Below, piece by piece: positions 22,139-35,900 of a stretch of 64,000 nucleotides of DNA. Every line of letters starts with the position of its first letter. Position 1 is the stretch's first letter. Source of the stretch: Pelecanus crispus (lineage: Eukaryota; Chordata; Aves; Pelecaniformes; Pelecanidae); contig NC_134655.1 of the NCBI RefSeq assembly GCF_030463565.1, positions 8,630,372 to 8,694,371 on the forward strand, given 5' to 3'. Below the pieces are notes generated by a model that made no database searches, was not told the DNA's origin, and was given only the letters and a program-made list of their open reading frames with translations. A program made the position numbers and the translations under genes.

Positions 22139-25100
22139 AAATGCAACATCTGTCATCTTTTACTCTATGATTCAGGGTAATGTTTGTTTGTGGATATTTT
22201 TGTCCCATGACGTTCAGTCCTGGGTTTCACTTTAGGGCACTCCTTTTGTTTGCTTTTTCCATTTTTGTAAGTGCTTCACCTTTTCACTTTGTTGTTCAGT
22301 GGAGAAGGCCCAGAGGCACAGTTCAGACCTATACGCAGTGCTTCGAGGCTTCAGTGCCGGCTCCTGCAGTGCTTTGCCCTAACAGAGATTTCTTGGGTCC
22401 TTGTGAGCTTTCCTCCAAAGACAGAGATCCAGAGCTGGGTATTTGAATAAGAAATAAATGCAGTTTTTGAAGGACATGAATGTTCAGGTCTCTCATCAGC
22501 AAGATGCCCTTAGTGATCTGGCTTGACATTAAAAAGCAATACTTAGCATACACATTTTTTTTATATCTTGAAAAAAGATGTTTAAATATTTACTCAAATA
22601 AGATAAAGCTCCAGATAATGATAGGGTCCATCTTTGTAGAAGGTAGTGACAGCGTTCCCAGGACTTCACTTTATTTATCTGAAAGTCATGCCCTACTTTC
22701 TGAACTTCTCAGAGCCTCCACCAGAAGCCATGTGGAGAAAATGAAAAGCAAAATTATACAGCATAAGTTTTTAAATAATAAAAATCTTTTAAGGTTAAAA
22801 AAATCAGATTGGTGCCAGAACGTGCTGTACCTATTTTAGATGTAATTCTGCTTCTAATTTTGTGGGAGCCCATTAATACTGCTTAGCCTACCATTCTCAC
22901 ATCTGTAGTCATCATGGGCTACAGTGCTTTTCATTTCAGAAACTTTTAGAAAGTTCTCGCAAATGAATGTAGCAGAAGTAAGTTGCACTACTTGTTAATA
23001 CATTGTCCTACATGACACAGCCCCTGCAATGTCTGGCCTCTTTCGCCAAAACAAAATGTGCTTTCTCCAAACTATAAAATCTCAATTTTTTATGTAAAGG
23101 AAGAAAAAAACCCACCAGCAAAAATACCCGATCAGCCTGGTCCCTCCAGGACTTCCTGGTAGCAGTGACTATTTTTACCTGCTACTCAATACGCACCCTT
23201 TCTGTTGCGAACGACAGGTAACTGAGCTGAAAGCCATCAGACAAACCGTATTTTTCAAACACGAGTAAAGGATGCGCTTCAGTAAGGCTGCAGATCTGTT
23301 TATTAGTTATCATTCTGGAAGCAGATTTAATGAATGTGAGCCCAGAAAGTTCTCAATGTGAGATACGCAGCTTAAAATAGGTGTAATTGGCAAGCTGTTT
23401 TTAAAAGATACCGTTTTCCCTCTGCGGGGGTGTCCCTCTGCTCTCTGACGCTGTCCCAGCCGCCTCCCCCAGCTCCTCTCCGTTGTGCTGGCTCGGAGGA
23501 GCCGCTAACCCTGCCGGGATGCACAGGGAACCTTGGCCTCTTGCGAGCAGCTTCCCTGCCAAGCCACGCAAGGCCAGTGTCTTCCAGTGTTTACTCAGAA
23601 GGGCTGACCACCAGCAGCACGAATGTCCGCTTTTTTGCCTCCATACAAACTCTCGACTTCCTTTGCTTTGCTAGCCCGAGGAATTCCTCAGCCACGGTGA
23701 ACAAGCTTTCTGTTTGTGCCTGCTGTTTCCTTACTCAGTTATTTTCAAGCGAGTGGAAACACTGCCTGAGCAAGGAGTCAGAAACTTGGTACCAAAATAA
23801 TGCCGCAGTAGCGAAACGTCCGCAATCACATTTAGAGCGGTTTTGTTCCTTGCTATCGCTCTCTGCGCTGCACGGTGAGAAGTTTGAGTTTAGCCTCCGT
23901 GTTCATTCTGGTGAGATTACCAAATGTATTGCGGACATTTTGCCACCAGGCAGTTGCCTGGACAGCGTGCGCATTTCCCAACAGCTGCCGAAGAGCAGTG
24001 AAGTTGGTTACCACCACCCAAAGCCAGGCTGGAGCTGATGAGCAGCTGTGCCCCAGCGCAGAGCCGCCGCGGTGCCCTGCAGCTCTGCTCCCCGGCAGCC
24101 CGCCTGCCGCAGAAATGCCTTCGCACCGACTGCACCCGTGCTGTCGCTCCGTTATAATCACATGTAATGTATGGAAGTGTAAGAGACCGTGGCTAAGCCT
24201 TATACTCAAAGTTCCCAGAACTATAGGAAGTTCTGTATCCTGATGTGGTGCCAATCTTTGTCTTTGGTCCAATTTTGTCTCGGTGAAAATGCCAGAACTA
24301 AACATCCCTAAAGCTTTGGAGGCATTTGAAGCTGAGCCATTTGGCTGCTGTCCATTGCATAAAGCTCGGTTATATTTTCAGAGCGTTTCTTAAGTTGTTC
24401 CCTGCACCTACGTGCAACAGGTTTCAAAACAAAACCACATCTCTCTGCTTGCTCGCAGATACACTTACTATAGCTAGAGATACTACTGTTGAAATAAGTT
24501 GTCTACTTAGATGTGGAATGAGAAAATGAGAGGTTCGTTTAGGTTCGGACCAAAGGGTTTGCTTAGTACGCTTTGTGTGTTTAGCAATAGTGATCTTTAG
24601 CAAATTGCTTCATGTGCTCTTCATTACCTGCTCTGCACGCTGCTATTTCAGCAGCAAAACCCCATGCTGATCTTCCTCTGCTCCTGAGCTACAAACACCT
24701 GTAGATGCCAGGGTGGACGCCGGTGGAGCGTGTTGGTTCCGAAGCCCTGGCCCCCAGGTAGTTATTCAAACCCGAGTCGGGGTTGACCGCGTTAACGCTT
24801 GTTGTCCTGCATTTAGCACAGGTGCAAGTGAAGGAAAATGTGTGCCATGGATCGACGCCGAGTTATCGGTTATCAGCCACATGGATTCAGAATCAGCCAA
24901 CAGCCTGCATTAAAAAGAAACCGGTGCCGACTCATATCAGAAACGGTTTAACTCTGTTTACACTAATTTTGCTGGCAGTTGCGTAGGTGTGAGCTGATCT
25001 TGTGCCATGTAATCACTGCACAGGAATAATCCTTTCTAAATGATGGGCTCCCATCCAGAGCCCCCGCCCGCGCGTAGTGACACGAGGCCACTTGGGGATG

Positions 25101-25640
25101 CGCTTGCTTGGCTGCCGGTGCTGGGGGCAATTCCTGCAGAGCAGCCGATAGGAGCAGGGCCTCTCAATCAGAAGAGCGGCTCTGCGGAGAACAGGAGCTC
25201 AAAATGCTCCTGGTTTTCCTGTTATCTTCCTTTCTTGCCTCAAATTTTCTGGTGGGAATTTGACTACAGCGTGTCACGCTCATGTTTGCAGCGATTCTGC
25301 AAGCACTCTGACCGCACTGCCCGATGCGGGACAGCCTAGCAAAAACGTGTATGTGCCGGAGCAAGGGACTTCTGAATGCGAACTGGCTGCCCAGAATGTA
25401 ACTGCAGAGCCCTGAAGAAATGTGACTTTTTCTTGCAGGTTACATAGATCAGATAATAATCAACTATGCAATAATTAACTATGCAAGCACGACTAATACA
25501 TAAATAGAAAAAGGCGTTTTTGGTTCAGGTGGCAGGTTTATAGCGTATGTCTAATGACAGGGAGAACAATGGCCAGCGAGTTAACGCAGCTGACCTAGTG
25601 CTCTAAGCCAATTTCAGGCCGGACTGCTATCGCATGTTGC
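22139..25640 (+). other. RNF128: RNF128 intron 1 between the LTR cluster and the CpG island
   Basis: No RNF128 exon and no clear repeat. The GC-richer part (23420-24140) has open frames on both strands, the longest about 200 codons on +, with no recognisable domain or splice support. I treat them as chance. Confidence 0.55.
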
Positions 25641-25659
25641 TGAGTGTTCAGCAAATATT

Positions 25660-26910
25660 AAATCAACGGTGCAGAGCAGGCTGGGTCACGGCCAGGCACG
25701 GCTGCTGGTGCTGCTGCGCTCCGGGGCTGCTGCGGGGAGGGCCCCTTCAGGGGGTCGGTCCCTTCAGGGGGTCCCCCCGGGCCCGCTGGGCCCCTGCTGC
25801 TCCCTTCCCTGCGGCCCCGCTGCCGGGGGTCTCCCGCTGTGCCGGGGGGTGAGGGAGGGGGGTGACCCGCCCTCCCCAGAGCGCCCCGGGGGGTCACCCC
25901 CTGCGAGGGGGTGCCAGGAGGAACCATCATTCTGAGAGGCGAGCCGGGTGGGCCACCCGCCCCCCCGGGGAAGCGAGCCGGGGTGGTGACCCACTGCCCC
26001 GGGAGGGGATCCGGCGAGGGGGACCCCCCCGCCGCCGGGGCTGCCCCGGCTGCAGCGCCCGCCGCCCCCCGCGGGGTCCCCGCTGCGGCGGGGGGTGCGG
26101 CGGGGCCGGGGCCTGCCGGCGGCGGGCGGGGGCGGGCGTGCCCGCGGCGGGGGCGGCCGCGCTCCTCCCCCGTGGGCGGTGGCGGGGCCGGGGCGATTTT
26201 AGGCGGCGGCGGCGGCGGGGCCGGGCCGTGCCGCGATGTCTCCGGGGGCCGCGCTGCTGGCGCTGGCCGCGCTGCTCTGCGCCGCCCCGCCGGGGCCCCG
26301 TGGGGCGGCGGCGGCGGCGGCGACGGTGATGTGGAGCGCCTGGCTGAACGTGTCGTGGGAGGACGGCGCGGACCGCAACCGGAGCGGCTGGGAGGCGAGC
26401 GAGAGCGGCCTGTACGGGCAGGACTCGCCGCTGCAGGCGGCCGCGGGGGTGCTGGTGCTGCCCGACGGCCGCGACTCCTTCAACGCCTGCAGCGCCCACA
26501 CCAACTTCAGCGGAGCCCCCGCGCCCGGCGCCGGCGGCGCCCCGGGCTGGCTCGCCCTCATCCAGCGCGGCGGCGGCTGCTCCTTCGCCGACAAGATCCG
26601 CCTGGCCGCGGACCGCGGGGCCGCCGCCGCCGTCATCTACAACTACCGCGGCACCGGCAACGACCTGCTGCCCATGTCCCACCACGGTGAGCCGGGAGCG
26701 GGGGGTCCCCGCGGCGGGAGCTGCCCCGTCCCGCGCCTCCCTCGGGCCGGGAGCGGGCAGGGCTGGGGCTCGGGCTCGCCCCCAGCCGCCTCAGCCCTCG
26801 CTGGAGCTGCCCAGCTTCGGTGCTCGGCGAGAGACTGGAATTTCTTTCCGACTCTGCTGCACCGCAAGAGTTTCTGCCTGGACTAGCCGGTCCCGTTCAA
26901 GGCGCTGCTG
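25660..26910. promoter_or_regulatory. RNF128: CpG island promoter of RNF128 exon 1b
   Basis: Very GC-rich, CpG-dense block with GGGGCGGG/GGCGGCGG runs (SP/KLF-type sites), abruptly different from the AT-moderate intron on both sides. It contains exon 1b and the sequence immediately upstream of its ATG. No TATA box seen. Expected to drive broad expression of the longer isoform, in contrast with the CpG-poor exon 1a promoter. Confidence 0.8.
26236..26686 (+). CDS. RNF128: RNF128 alternative first coding exon 1b (signal peptide, first half of PA domain)
   Basis: Encodes 150 residues plus one base. The ATG in GCCGCGATGT opens a signal peptide (about residues 5-17, ALLALAALLCAA) followed by an alanine run and lumenal PA-domain sequence. 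This contains AWLNVSW, SGLYGQDSPL, PGWLALIQRGGGCSFADKI and AAAAVIYNYRGTGND. Sequons lie at N38, N48 and N90. The human longer isoform has the equivalent words YLNVSW, GVYGQDSPL, WLALIQRGGGCTFADKI. The donor G|GTGAGC leaves phase 1 exactly as exon 1a does, so both join the exon at 40270 in frame. The full protein is 412 aa. Exons 1a and 1b are clearly paralogous. Confidence 0.95.
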
Positions 26911-29900
26911 CTGCTGAATTTTCTCTGATTAATGAGTAACGATGTCTGATAGCGGAGGCTGCTATTGTGGGCTGAGGGCGAGCAGGCGGCTGCCTGAGCT
27001 TTCTGGCCCGGGTGGGCCGGGCACTGGCCGCAGGTGTGCGTGGGGTGGATGGAGGTGGGAACAGCGTCTCCGCTTTGTTTGGGTTCCTAGCATGAGCGGG
27101 TAGCTGCCCAGAGTTGATGGATGCTGGGCTTTTTTTTAAAGCCTGTAAAGTCTGTGGGGAGTAGGTTTGGGCCCTGAAATAGGCTGGGTTTCCATGCACA
27201 GGCATGAACCAGGAATAGGCAGAGTCGGAGACTCTTCCGCAGGTAACTTCTTGTCGGCAAAATGCCTCTTCCGATGCAAGTGGCTAAAGCCCTTTAAAGG
27301 TTGTTCCCATTTTGCAGAGGCTGATGACAGGGCCTCTCTTCTCCCTCTTTCTCCCTGTAGAAAGCCGCCTACTTGCCAGCAGTGTTTTTCTCTTTTTCTT
27401 TTTTTTCTTTTTCCCCCTGAACTGCCCATCTTTCAAATGAAGAATGAGATTTGGCTGTATTTCAGGCTAGTGTTTCCTGAGAAGCAGCCCCGGGCTGAAA
27501 GCTGTGCCTTCTGGTAAGAGCAGGAGCAGCTGCCCTGTCCAGGTGGGGCAGGGTGAGCTGCCCTCCGTGGCTCTGTCTGGCCCTCGGCCGCTGGATTTGG
27601 GTGCACGCACCTCGTGGGTGTGTTGGTGTGCTGCTGAGGGGCACTGCTTTGGGAAGCCGCATCTTCTGGACAGAAATACAACAGTGAAAATGAATAGTGA
27701 GTCTTAAAGCTTTGACTGGTTCGAAAAATAATTATATCATTATATCCTTGCAGCACCCCTCTGAGAGGGTTTCTCTCTGTTAGTGGTGGGGGCAGGCGTT
27801 CTGGAAGGAAACAGTAGGTGCCTTTGGAGGTTCATTGAATGCAATCTTAATGAGCCGCATGACTGTCTGTACTCTGCTTTAAGAATTTAAAGCATACAAT
27901 CTGGACGGGCTCTGGCCTTTCTGAGTCAGAGCTTTCCTATATAATCAAATCGCCTGTTGGCGAATGCTATCGAGACCTGGCTATCGCTGGGCAAGTTCCT
28001 CCTGCTGAACTGACGGCAGCATCCCTGCCCTGAGCCCTGCTCACTCGGTGCCTGCTTCATCCTGCCGCTCTCGGAGGAGCTCCTTTGGCACTGCTGACCT
28101 GGGTAGGTCACTGCTGAACCTGTTCTTAAGGGGAAGGTATATGTGCTCCTGCCCCCTCCTCCATCCTGGCCGCTGGGAGGCTCTACAGCATCTTAATCTT
28201 GCTAGGAGCTGCCTCTTGAAATGAGCCATCTGCTCTCTGCAGGGTCTGCTCCAAGAGGAGCTCCCTCCTTTCCCATCCTGTCTCTAAGCTTTCTGCTAAG
28301 GGATTTATGTCAGAGTGGCTCTAGCTGTCCTGATTATCCTGCATGATGGGTTACTGGCTCGAGGGCATGTTGAAACATCCCAGCTGAACTGTAGACAAAC
28401 AGGACAGGGACTTCTTGGAGAAGCTGTCAAACCACTTCATCTGCGTGACTCCTCCTTGCCATGTCCTAGCACAATTACTGGGCTAGGCTTGTTGCTGCTG
28501 TTGCTTTTAATTCTTTGTTCTTGTCTTAGTCCTTCACTTTCTCTCCGTTCCACCCTCCCTTTTCTTCCTCTCTGGACTTGAGTTATCTTTTTCTATTGTT
28601 GTGGTCATCTGCGAGTCCCTGTTCTCACCTCTTTCCACAGTGATGCCCTTCCTTCTGCTCGCAGGGCTTTGGTGGCACGCTGTGCTTGGGCCACCCCTGC
28701 CCTGTGCCCCTGCTGGGAGCCAGTGCTCTGCTGTCAAACTTGACAAACGTTGCGGGCTTGCAACACAGCACGACCAAGAGGAAGCAAGCTACAAGTAATC
28801 AGCCTCATTCGTTTTGCCAAGTGCAGGGTATTCCTTGTGTAATGCTGATGAGGTGTAGTGCTGTAGGCTGAGCTCAGACTTAAGAGGTGAGAGCGTATTG
28901 CTCTTTGCTGAACCGTGCTTTGGGATGGGTCTCCTGGCCTCCAGTTCTGGCACTGGATGCTCTCACTCTTCTGGAGACAGTGGTGAAGGTAGCCCTGCTC
29001 ATTAAAGAACGTTTTTTGTGCAACTACAACTCCTGCCGCTGCTGTTAACGGCTGTAGCTGTGCTAGCGGTGACTTCACAATCTGGGTTTCCTAACTGGCT
29101 GCATTTCTGCTTTAACTGGGCCATCACATGCTGTCAAGTGAAACCAAACAAGGCCAAGCACTTCCTCCAAGCTGAGGCAGTGGAAAGTAGCAGGAGGTGG
29201 CTTTGCTGGGACGAGGGGGAGCTAAGCCTCGGGGCTTTCCCATCTCCCATCGTGCCTGGGGTAGCATCTCCTCCTGCCTGCGCTGCAGTGGTGCCGAGGG
29301 CTCTCCTCTCCTCAGCGGGACACGGGAGATGTCATCTGCCTGGCAGAGAAGGAAGATACCTGTGGGTGGGATTTGATAAAATGTATGGCACAACACCTTT
29401 TCTTTGCAGAACTTTGATAGCAACAGAACAAAAACTTAACAGAAGCTATCTAAAACTACACTGTGCCTTCTTCTGGGGCTGTCAAGCTTGGCTTTTGAAG
29501 CAACTTTCTTCTTTAAATGTGCCTGTACTTGACAGCAGTGTTTGTCCTGGCCATGCTGCTTCCGGAGACTTCTTTTCCTATAACCATCACCTTTAGTCTG
29601 ATGAATTCTTTATTGCTTATATCGGTGCTCTGTGTGGAAACTTTCTGGTGTGCCAACTTTAAAAAAAAAAAAACCAAACCAAAAACCAAACCCAAAAGCA
29701 AACCCAACAAAAAAAACAAAAAAAAAAAACCCCACACCATGAAAAAACAAACCATCCTGGCAATAAAAACAACAGGATGCAATAAATAGCCAAATCGGAT
29801 ATGATCAAATCCTGCCTAATTCTCTAACATATAGAATGTCAAGGATTTAGTGCAGTCCAAAGTAGTATTTACTTTGTACTTTTATAAGCACAAAACCGTA

Positions 29901-32900
29901 TCAATTAGCAAACTTGAGTTTTAATTGTGCTCATTTTAAGAAGATGGTACTGCTCTGCGGCAGGCTGAGCAGGGTTTCAAAGTGCAGTTCTGTGTGCTTA
30001 TAACTGCACCTCTCTGTAATCTATATTGACCTTCTGAAAAAGACATTGGATTGGGGAAAAAGTTGCATGACAAGAGCCGGTTTGTTTTAAAGGTGGACCT
30101 TGACTTAAGATAGAACCAGGCTGTTAGGTGGCTTTGGTGTCAGGGTATGGTGGTAACCATGGAAAGTGTTCTTTGGTGTTAAGTATTTCCCTGCAGCTGG
30201 TAAAGAGGGATTCTTTGCCGGTCAGAGAGCTATTGTGATAATTTTCTTTGGTTTCTCTCTTGTCGTGTAACTCTAGCCTTGAGAAGCACATCATCTGATC
30301 TGCAGAGGGCTTATTCTGAGGGAACACAGCTAAATAATTCTGGCTAAAACAGCGTGTGTCAGGCTAACAAGATCTGGTTCAAGTGTAAACGAGCATCAGT
30401 GGGTGAAAAGGGAAGGAAAGGTTAAATATGTAGCATTGCCACTTAACTTGTTCTGCAGGAATTTCAGTGAGGTGAAGGCTAATCTCCATATGCTTAGAGG
30501 AAATAGTGTATGGCAAAAGCGTTTAATTGTGCTCTGCTCCAACTTTGTGTGAGGCATGGTCTTTAGAAACAAGCTAAAACTTCGCTGTGATATTAAAAGG
30601 CTGATGTGACCTGTAAAACTGTTCCTGTTAAAGATTGAGACAGACTGGTAATCCCAAGGCAGGCTGTGCTGATGCTTTGTAAATGTTGTGTAAACAAATA
30701 GTGCACCTCTCCTTTGCGGTGAGTGAAGACTTGGCACTGAGCACATTTGAGGTGAGGAATGAGGATGCAAGGTCTAATTAATGACACTTGCTCTCCCATG
30801 TTCCCGGGCCGTGGCCGGGTGAGCCTTTGCAGATCATCTAGCCCTTCCTACCAGCAGCTTCTTATTGAGAAGGAACTTGAACGGATCCGCTGTGCCTGGA
30901 TTGTATTTGCAGCCTGTAGCACCTGGAGTTTGTAGCCCTTTGAATCTAAGACTAGCTATTTGATGTGTATGTGCTGCAACTTTGTCTTTATGTGCTCAGT
31001 TCTGTGCTCCTGGCTGCCTGGTTTAGAGTAAATTAATGTCACAGCTATAGTGGCGTTCAGATAACTGACCACAGCACGCAGAGTCTGGCTGATGACCCTG
31101 ATCTCCCAGCTGCAGGGTTTGGTGGGGGTGCAATAGTGAGTTGGGGTTGCCCACAGCACGGAGGTCTGTGAGCAAGCATGGGAGGTACTGACAAGCAGGA
31201 TAGACTAATTGGTGCTACTGGCAACTTCCAATCCCTGCCCTTGCTCTTTTTGGTCTAATTTAGGTACCTCTGTGCCATGGAAAACTGCAGGGTAGGCACC
31301 AACCCTTATAAATAGCCTGGAACAGGTCTGTGAAGTGCCCTTGCTCTTTGCGTTTACTGGGCTGCTGAAATGTGAAAGGATGAATTAAAATCCTAAGTGA
31401 CAGCTGTGGTAGCAGAGGCTTCATTGTGTGGGACATATGGCCCTAAAACAATGACGGTGCTTGTTTGCCCCCTGTCTTGAATGTGCCAGTGAGCAAGCAG
31501 CGGTCGGGCTCAGCACTGTTCCCCACTGTATCAAATGTGACCTGTCATCTTTTTGCAGACAGATGCCTTCTGGCTTACACTGTGCTGACTTACATTATTT
31601 TATCATTAGCTTTCTCAAACGTACTTGTTTCCAGTGAGCACTTAGCTGCTACCATTATATTGAGAGCAAGGGATCTTAGCTGTGAGCTCAATCTCATTTG
31701 AAGAGCGTGAGCAGTGTATTTACTAAATCAAAACTGCTGAAAGCCGTTGAGTAAATTCACCAAAGAATTTTCATTAGGGAATGTTGGTCACTGTTTCTCC
31801 AGAGGGTTTTAGATGCTAGATTGAAAGATGATACTTCACTCTTGCAAGTGCCGCTGACCAAACGGCATGTGAAGATCCTACAGATCTCATTCATCTTGGT
31901 GCCCTTAATAAGCGTACTGTCTTGGCTGCTGTTTTAAAGGATGATTTCATGTTCTAAATGTTCTAACATTTAGGGCCTGGCAGCATTTACGTAAGTCTTA
32001 AAGGCTTGGGGGGTGGGGAAGAAAAAAAGGCTGGTAATTGTTGGATTCACTTGGCAAATAACTTTTAACACTATTTAAACTAAATAGAGTGCAGGTTGAT
32101 TTCTACCTCCAGTATCCCCTGGGGACCCATGGAAACTCATGTCATGTAAAACTACATCTGGTCTTGATGTGCTCCTTCAGACACCCAGCCTGTTCAGTGA
32201 AAGTAGTGTGGGGAATCTTCCCTATCTAGAGTAACTGTCGGGTGACCGCTCTGGAGGCCAACCTCACCGAAGAGTCTCCCTAGACAAACATGGGTGGTAG
32301 TTCCCAAGCCGTGTAGCCCCACTAATAAATGTACTGTTGGTGAGGAGCACGTGGTGGTATGTGTTTCTAGGCAAAGACTGCTGTGGGCATGAATTCTCCA
32401 GCAGAGGGGTTACTCTTGCACAATACTTTCTCTTCTTCCCTCTTCTGCTCTCACCATGCTGAGGATCTTCTAAGGCTTGCTCTCATCTTGAAATTTCTCT
32501 GTAATGCTTCCATGCCCTCCCCCTTTGTTTTTTCTTTTTAATGCTCTGGCTATTGCTTCCTGCTCCTGAGTACTCTTGCCAATTTTTGCAACTTTCAAGT
32601 GTCTTGCTATTGAAAGTTTACCTCTCTAGTTTGAAAGACTTATATTATATTGAGGAGGAAGGGATCAGGTGTAGTGCCAGCTGCCAAGTAAAGCAAGCTG
32701 AAAGTGGATTTCATTAAGCTTAGGTGATAGTGGGAGCAAGAAGACAGTTAAATCAAAAAGCTGGTGTCATAAGGGGCTGTTGCTTTAAATAACTGCAGAG
32801 TAGCCTGGAAGTGAACAATTCTTTTATCTTGGTGCCAGATAACATTTGGGGTGGAGAGCATGCAGAGCAGAAGGGGGAGGGACAAGCCTACCTACATGTC

Positions 32901-35900
32901 AGCTTATCCAGGCTTAAATTGCTCCTGGAACTGAGTTTAGTTGCCCTCCCTTCTTGCAAAGGGTCGAGAACTTGTCACAGGGCAATAACGGCGTGAGGAG
33001 TAAGTTTCCTCTCACAGTGTCTGCGATGGAGGATGAGTGCTGGGATAGGTGCTGCTCAGTCAGATCTGCCTTCCTGGTAAGACTTGGCCGCCTGCATGTA
33101 GATGAGAGCAATCATGACTTTTTTGTCAGCATTGTACCCCCGATGAGAGCAGAGTTAGCGTGCAGGCATCTGGTTTGATATACTTCTCCGAGGCTGGGTG
33201 TAGCCCTCGCGTCCATAGTGTGGTGCGGAGACACAATGGCTTTTGTGTGCAGCGCTGGCCTTTCATCCAAGGTGAATTATCACGTGTGTAATATTGGCTC
33301 AGTGTGTGTACACTGTTTATTTTGCCTTCTATTGTAACAGATAACAGTAAACTTGTACCAGCCTGTTTGATAACCACCAGAAGTCCTGTTTCTTACTATT
33401 TCAATACAGTGAGATAAGCAATATTCAAAATGTTATGTCTTTTTCTTTTTTTAAACCTGGAAGGCAGTATATTAAATATTCGTACATGCCCGAAAAGCCA
33501 CGTGTGCTAACCTGGTAGGAAATTTTTGGGGAGTCAACTGCCAGTATCTTTTAGAAAACTCCTGTCAGAAAACTTCTACACAGGGAAAGATAATGTTTAA
33601 CTTTTAGACAGAATTACTGTACTGTTTCCTTTCCTTCCCCTTCCAGTGACTTATGTGAAACTGTTCCTCTTCAATATTAAAACACCAGTTGAATCCTAAG
33701 GAAAACTTAGTGTTGGTTGGATATTAGGTTAAAATATTGTTGAAATGGATTGCTGATACCAGCAAGGCCAAGGACTGTTTGCGGGCATACCCAAGTGAAG
33801 TGTTTGGCGAGCTGCGGGGTGAGCTGTGCAGGTTCCCGGGGAGAAGAAGCCGTGGCTGTGCCAAGGCAGATGCGTTGGTTGCACAAGGCGCTCCCTGGAC
33901 AAAGTGAAATAATACCGGCAAAACTCTGGGCACTTAATTTCACTCTGCTTAAAGATGATGCAAAACTTTGGACTTTCAGAAGGTGGGGGGGGAAGAATTA
34001 TGGAATCTGAAATGTGGGAGGTTGTGTGTGGCATGCTAGCTTTTTCCTTGTTCTGAAATAACTTGCCTACTTATGTTTTATAGCTTCTTTCTTAAAAATG
34101 CCTACAAAACTATTGCCTTCCTCAAATGTTTTTGCCAAACTATGCTGTAGCTAGGTCTGCTCCCAAAGGGGAGAGGGTCCCACACACTGTTTTACAGCCT
34201 GATCTTGGTGAACAGTGATAGAGACATTAGAGAGGTTTGGCTTTTGCTATCTGAGAAAACAAAGATCTATAGAATTTTCCCCAGGTTACACTAAGGCCTT
34301 TAAAATGAAATGAAGGGGTCTTTCATGACTTAACTGAAGCTGAATTTAGTTGGTTTAAAGCAAGTTTAAACAATGCAAAACAGTTCTGATGCCTGAATGA
34401 GCCGAGAAACCAATTTTAAGTGAGGATAGAGGAGCTGACATGGAGCTGGAGTTCTTGAGTTGGTTTCTGTGACATGCAAAGCTGTCAAACAGCTGGAAGT
34501 TAATTATTCACTGCAAAAAGCTTTGCCAGGGCCTTGCAAGAGTTGGAAAAACATACACGGCATTTGTCAATGTCACCTCAGAGTATTGCACAGAGAAAAT
34601 GTTAATTATTTCTCTTAGTTTGAATTAATGTTCTCTGTGGTGTTATGTGGGGTATTGAAATCAGTGGTAGAGGAGGGGAAAGTGTGCAGAGATGACAAGT
34701 TTCATAACTGAATTTTTTGCTTAAGCTTTGAAGGTACGTGATGTTTCCTGTTAGGTACTAGTATATTAGACCTTAAAATGGGCTGCACCCGAAAATAGCA
34801 TACAGTTGTAAAGCTGGTGGTGTGGTTAGCAGTCTGAGCCAGTTTGGTTTTCTGTTATGAAACTCAAGTGGTGAATAACAAATATGGTATTACAATAAAG
34901 GTTCATTGAACTCAAATGCTGAAAAAGGTTTCCTTAAAACTAAACTTGTTTTCTGGCAGTTAATTAGCTGGGGAACTTAAATATGGCCTTCATAACTTGA
35001 GGGGGTGTGGCTAACACAGCAGAGGTTTAAATTACTGGAGGTGCTCTCTTTCCCCCTGTTTTCAGGTAGCGCCTCAGTTTTATTAAATGCACAATGCAAT
35101 AGCTACAGCTACATTAAGATTAACACAGGGGCAAAGTTTTCTTTTTTCTAACATCTGGAAGAAAAGGCGAAGATCTGAAAGTGCAACAGCAAAGTTTTGA
35201 CTTCAAACTGGTTTGGAGCGCTGAGGAGGAGCGGCATGCACAAAAAAGCCTGTTTCCTCCTCTTGAGCTGATTGCTGTGCATGGAGTGGTTTCAACTTGT
35301 AGGAGCCTGCACCGGAGCGTCCAGGAGGCAGGATTTTACCCTGGAAAACACACTGCTATAGCAACACCCTGCTCCCCTCAGGGGAAGACTTGCTTACCAA
35401 AGCTGTCTCGGAAGGGATGGTTGCTGTGAAAGCAGCAATGGGTGAAGCATAGGCAGTGCCCTGTACTTCTGATGTTCTCACGCAGCGAGTGGCTCGACTG
35501 CAAGGCTGCAGATGCAGGATGCTAGGGATAAATTTTAATTATGGTTAAGGTAGCATTCAGCTTTCATCCCAGGTGAGGAAATCTGCCTGCTACGTTTACA
35601 CATATAACTAGCAGCTGTGCTCCTGGGGGGCTGCTGGGGCCTTCCCATGCTCCCCAGTAGCACAGGCTTCAAGTCAAAACCATGAGCAAGCTCAGTGTCA
35701 CCATTGCAGAGTCTCTTGTAGGCAGAACTTTCCTGTAAGTGTGCATGCTGTGGCTGTAGTCTCTGGGCTTTTAAGTCTTACTCTGCTGTATTTATTCTAC
35801 CTGGAGTGCTAGTGTAGCTCCCTTCTAAAGTTTTATTTTCTTTCTGTATTATAGACAGGCTTTAACAGTAGTGAGTTTTGGGGGCTGGGCAGGAAGTCTT

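Noticed and set aside
23430-24038. A 202-codon open frame on + in RNF128 intron 1
   Set aside because: No recognisable domain, no splice or promoter support, overlapping open frames on the other strand; GC-rich sequence makes such frames by chance.
25862-26690. Long Arg/Gly/Pro/Ala-rich ORFs in other frames of the 1b CpG island, on both strands
   Set aside because: Composition-driven open frames in GC-rich DNA overlapping the real exon 1b frame.
29517-29789. Lys/Pro-rich ORF
   Set aside because: Produced by translation of the A-rich low-complexity tract.
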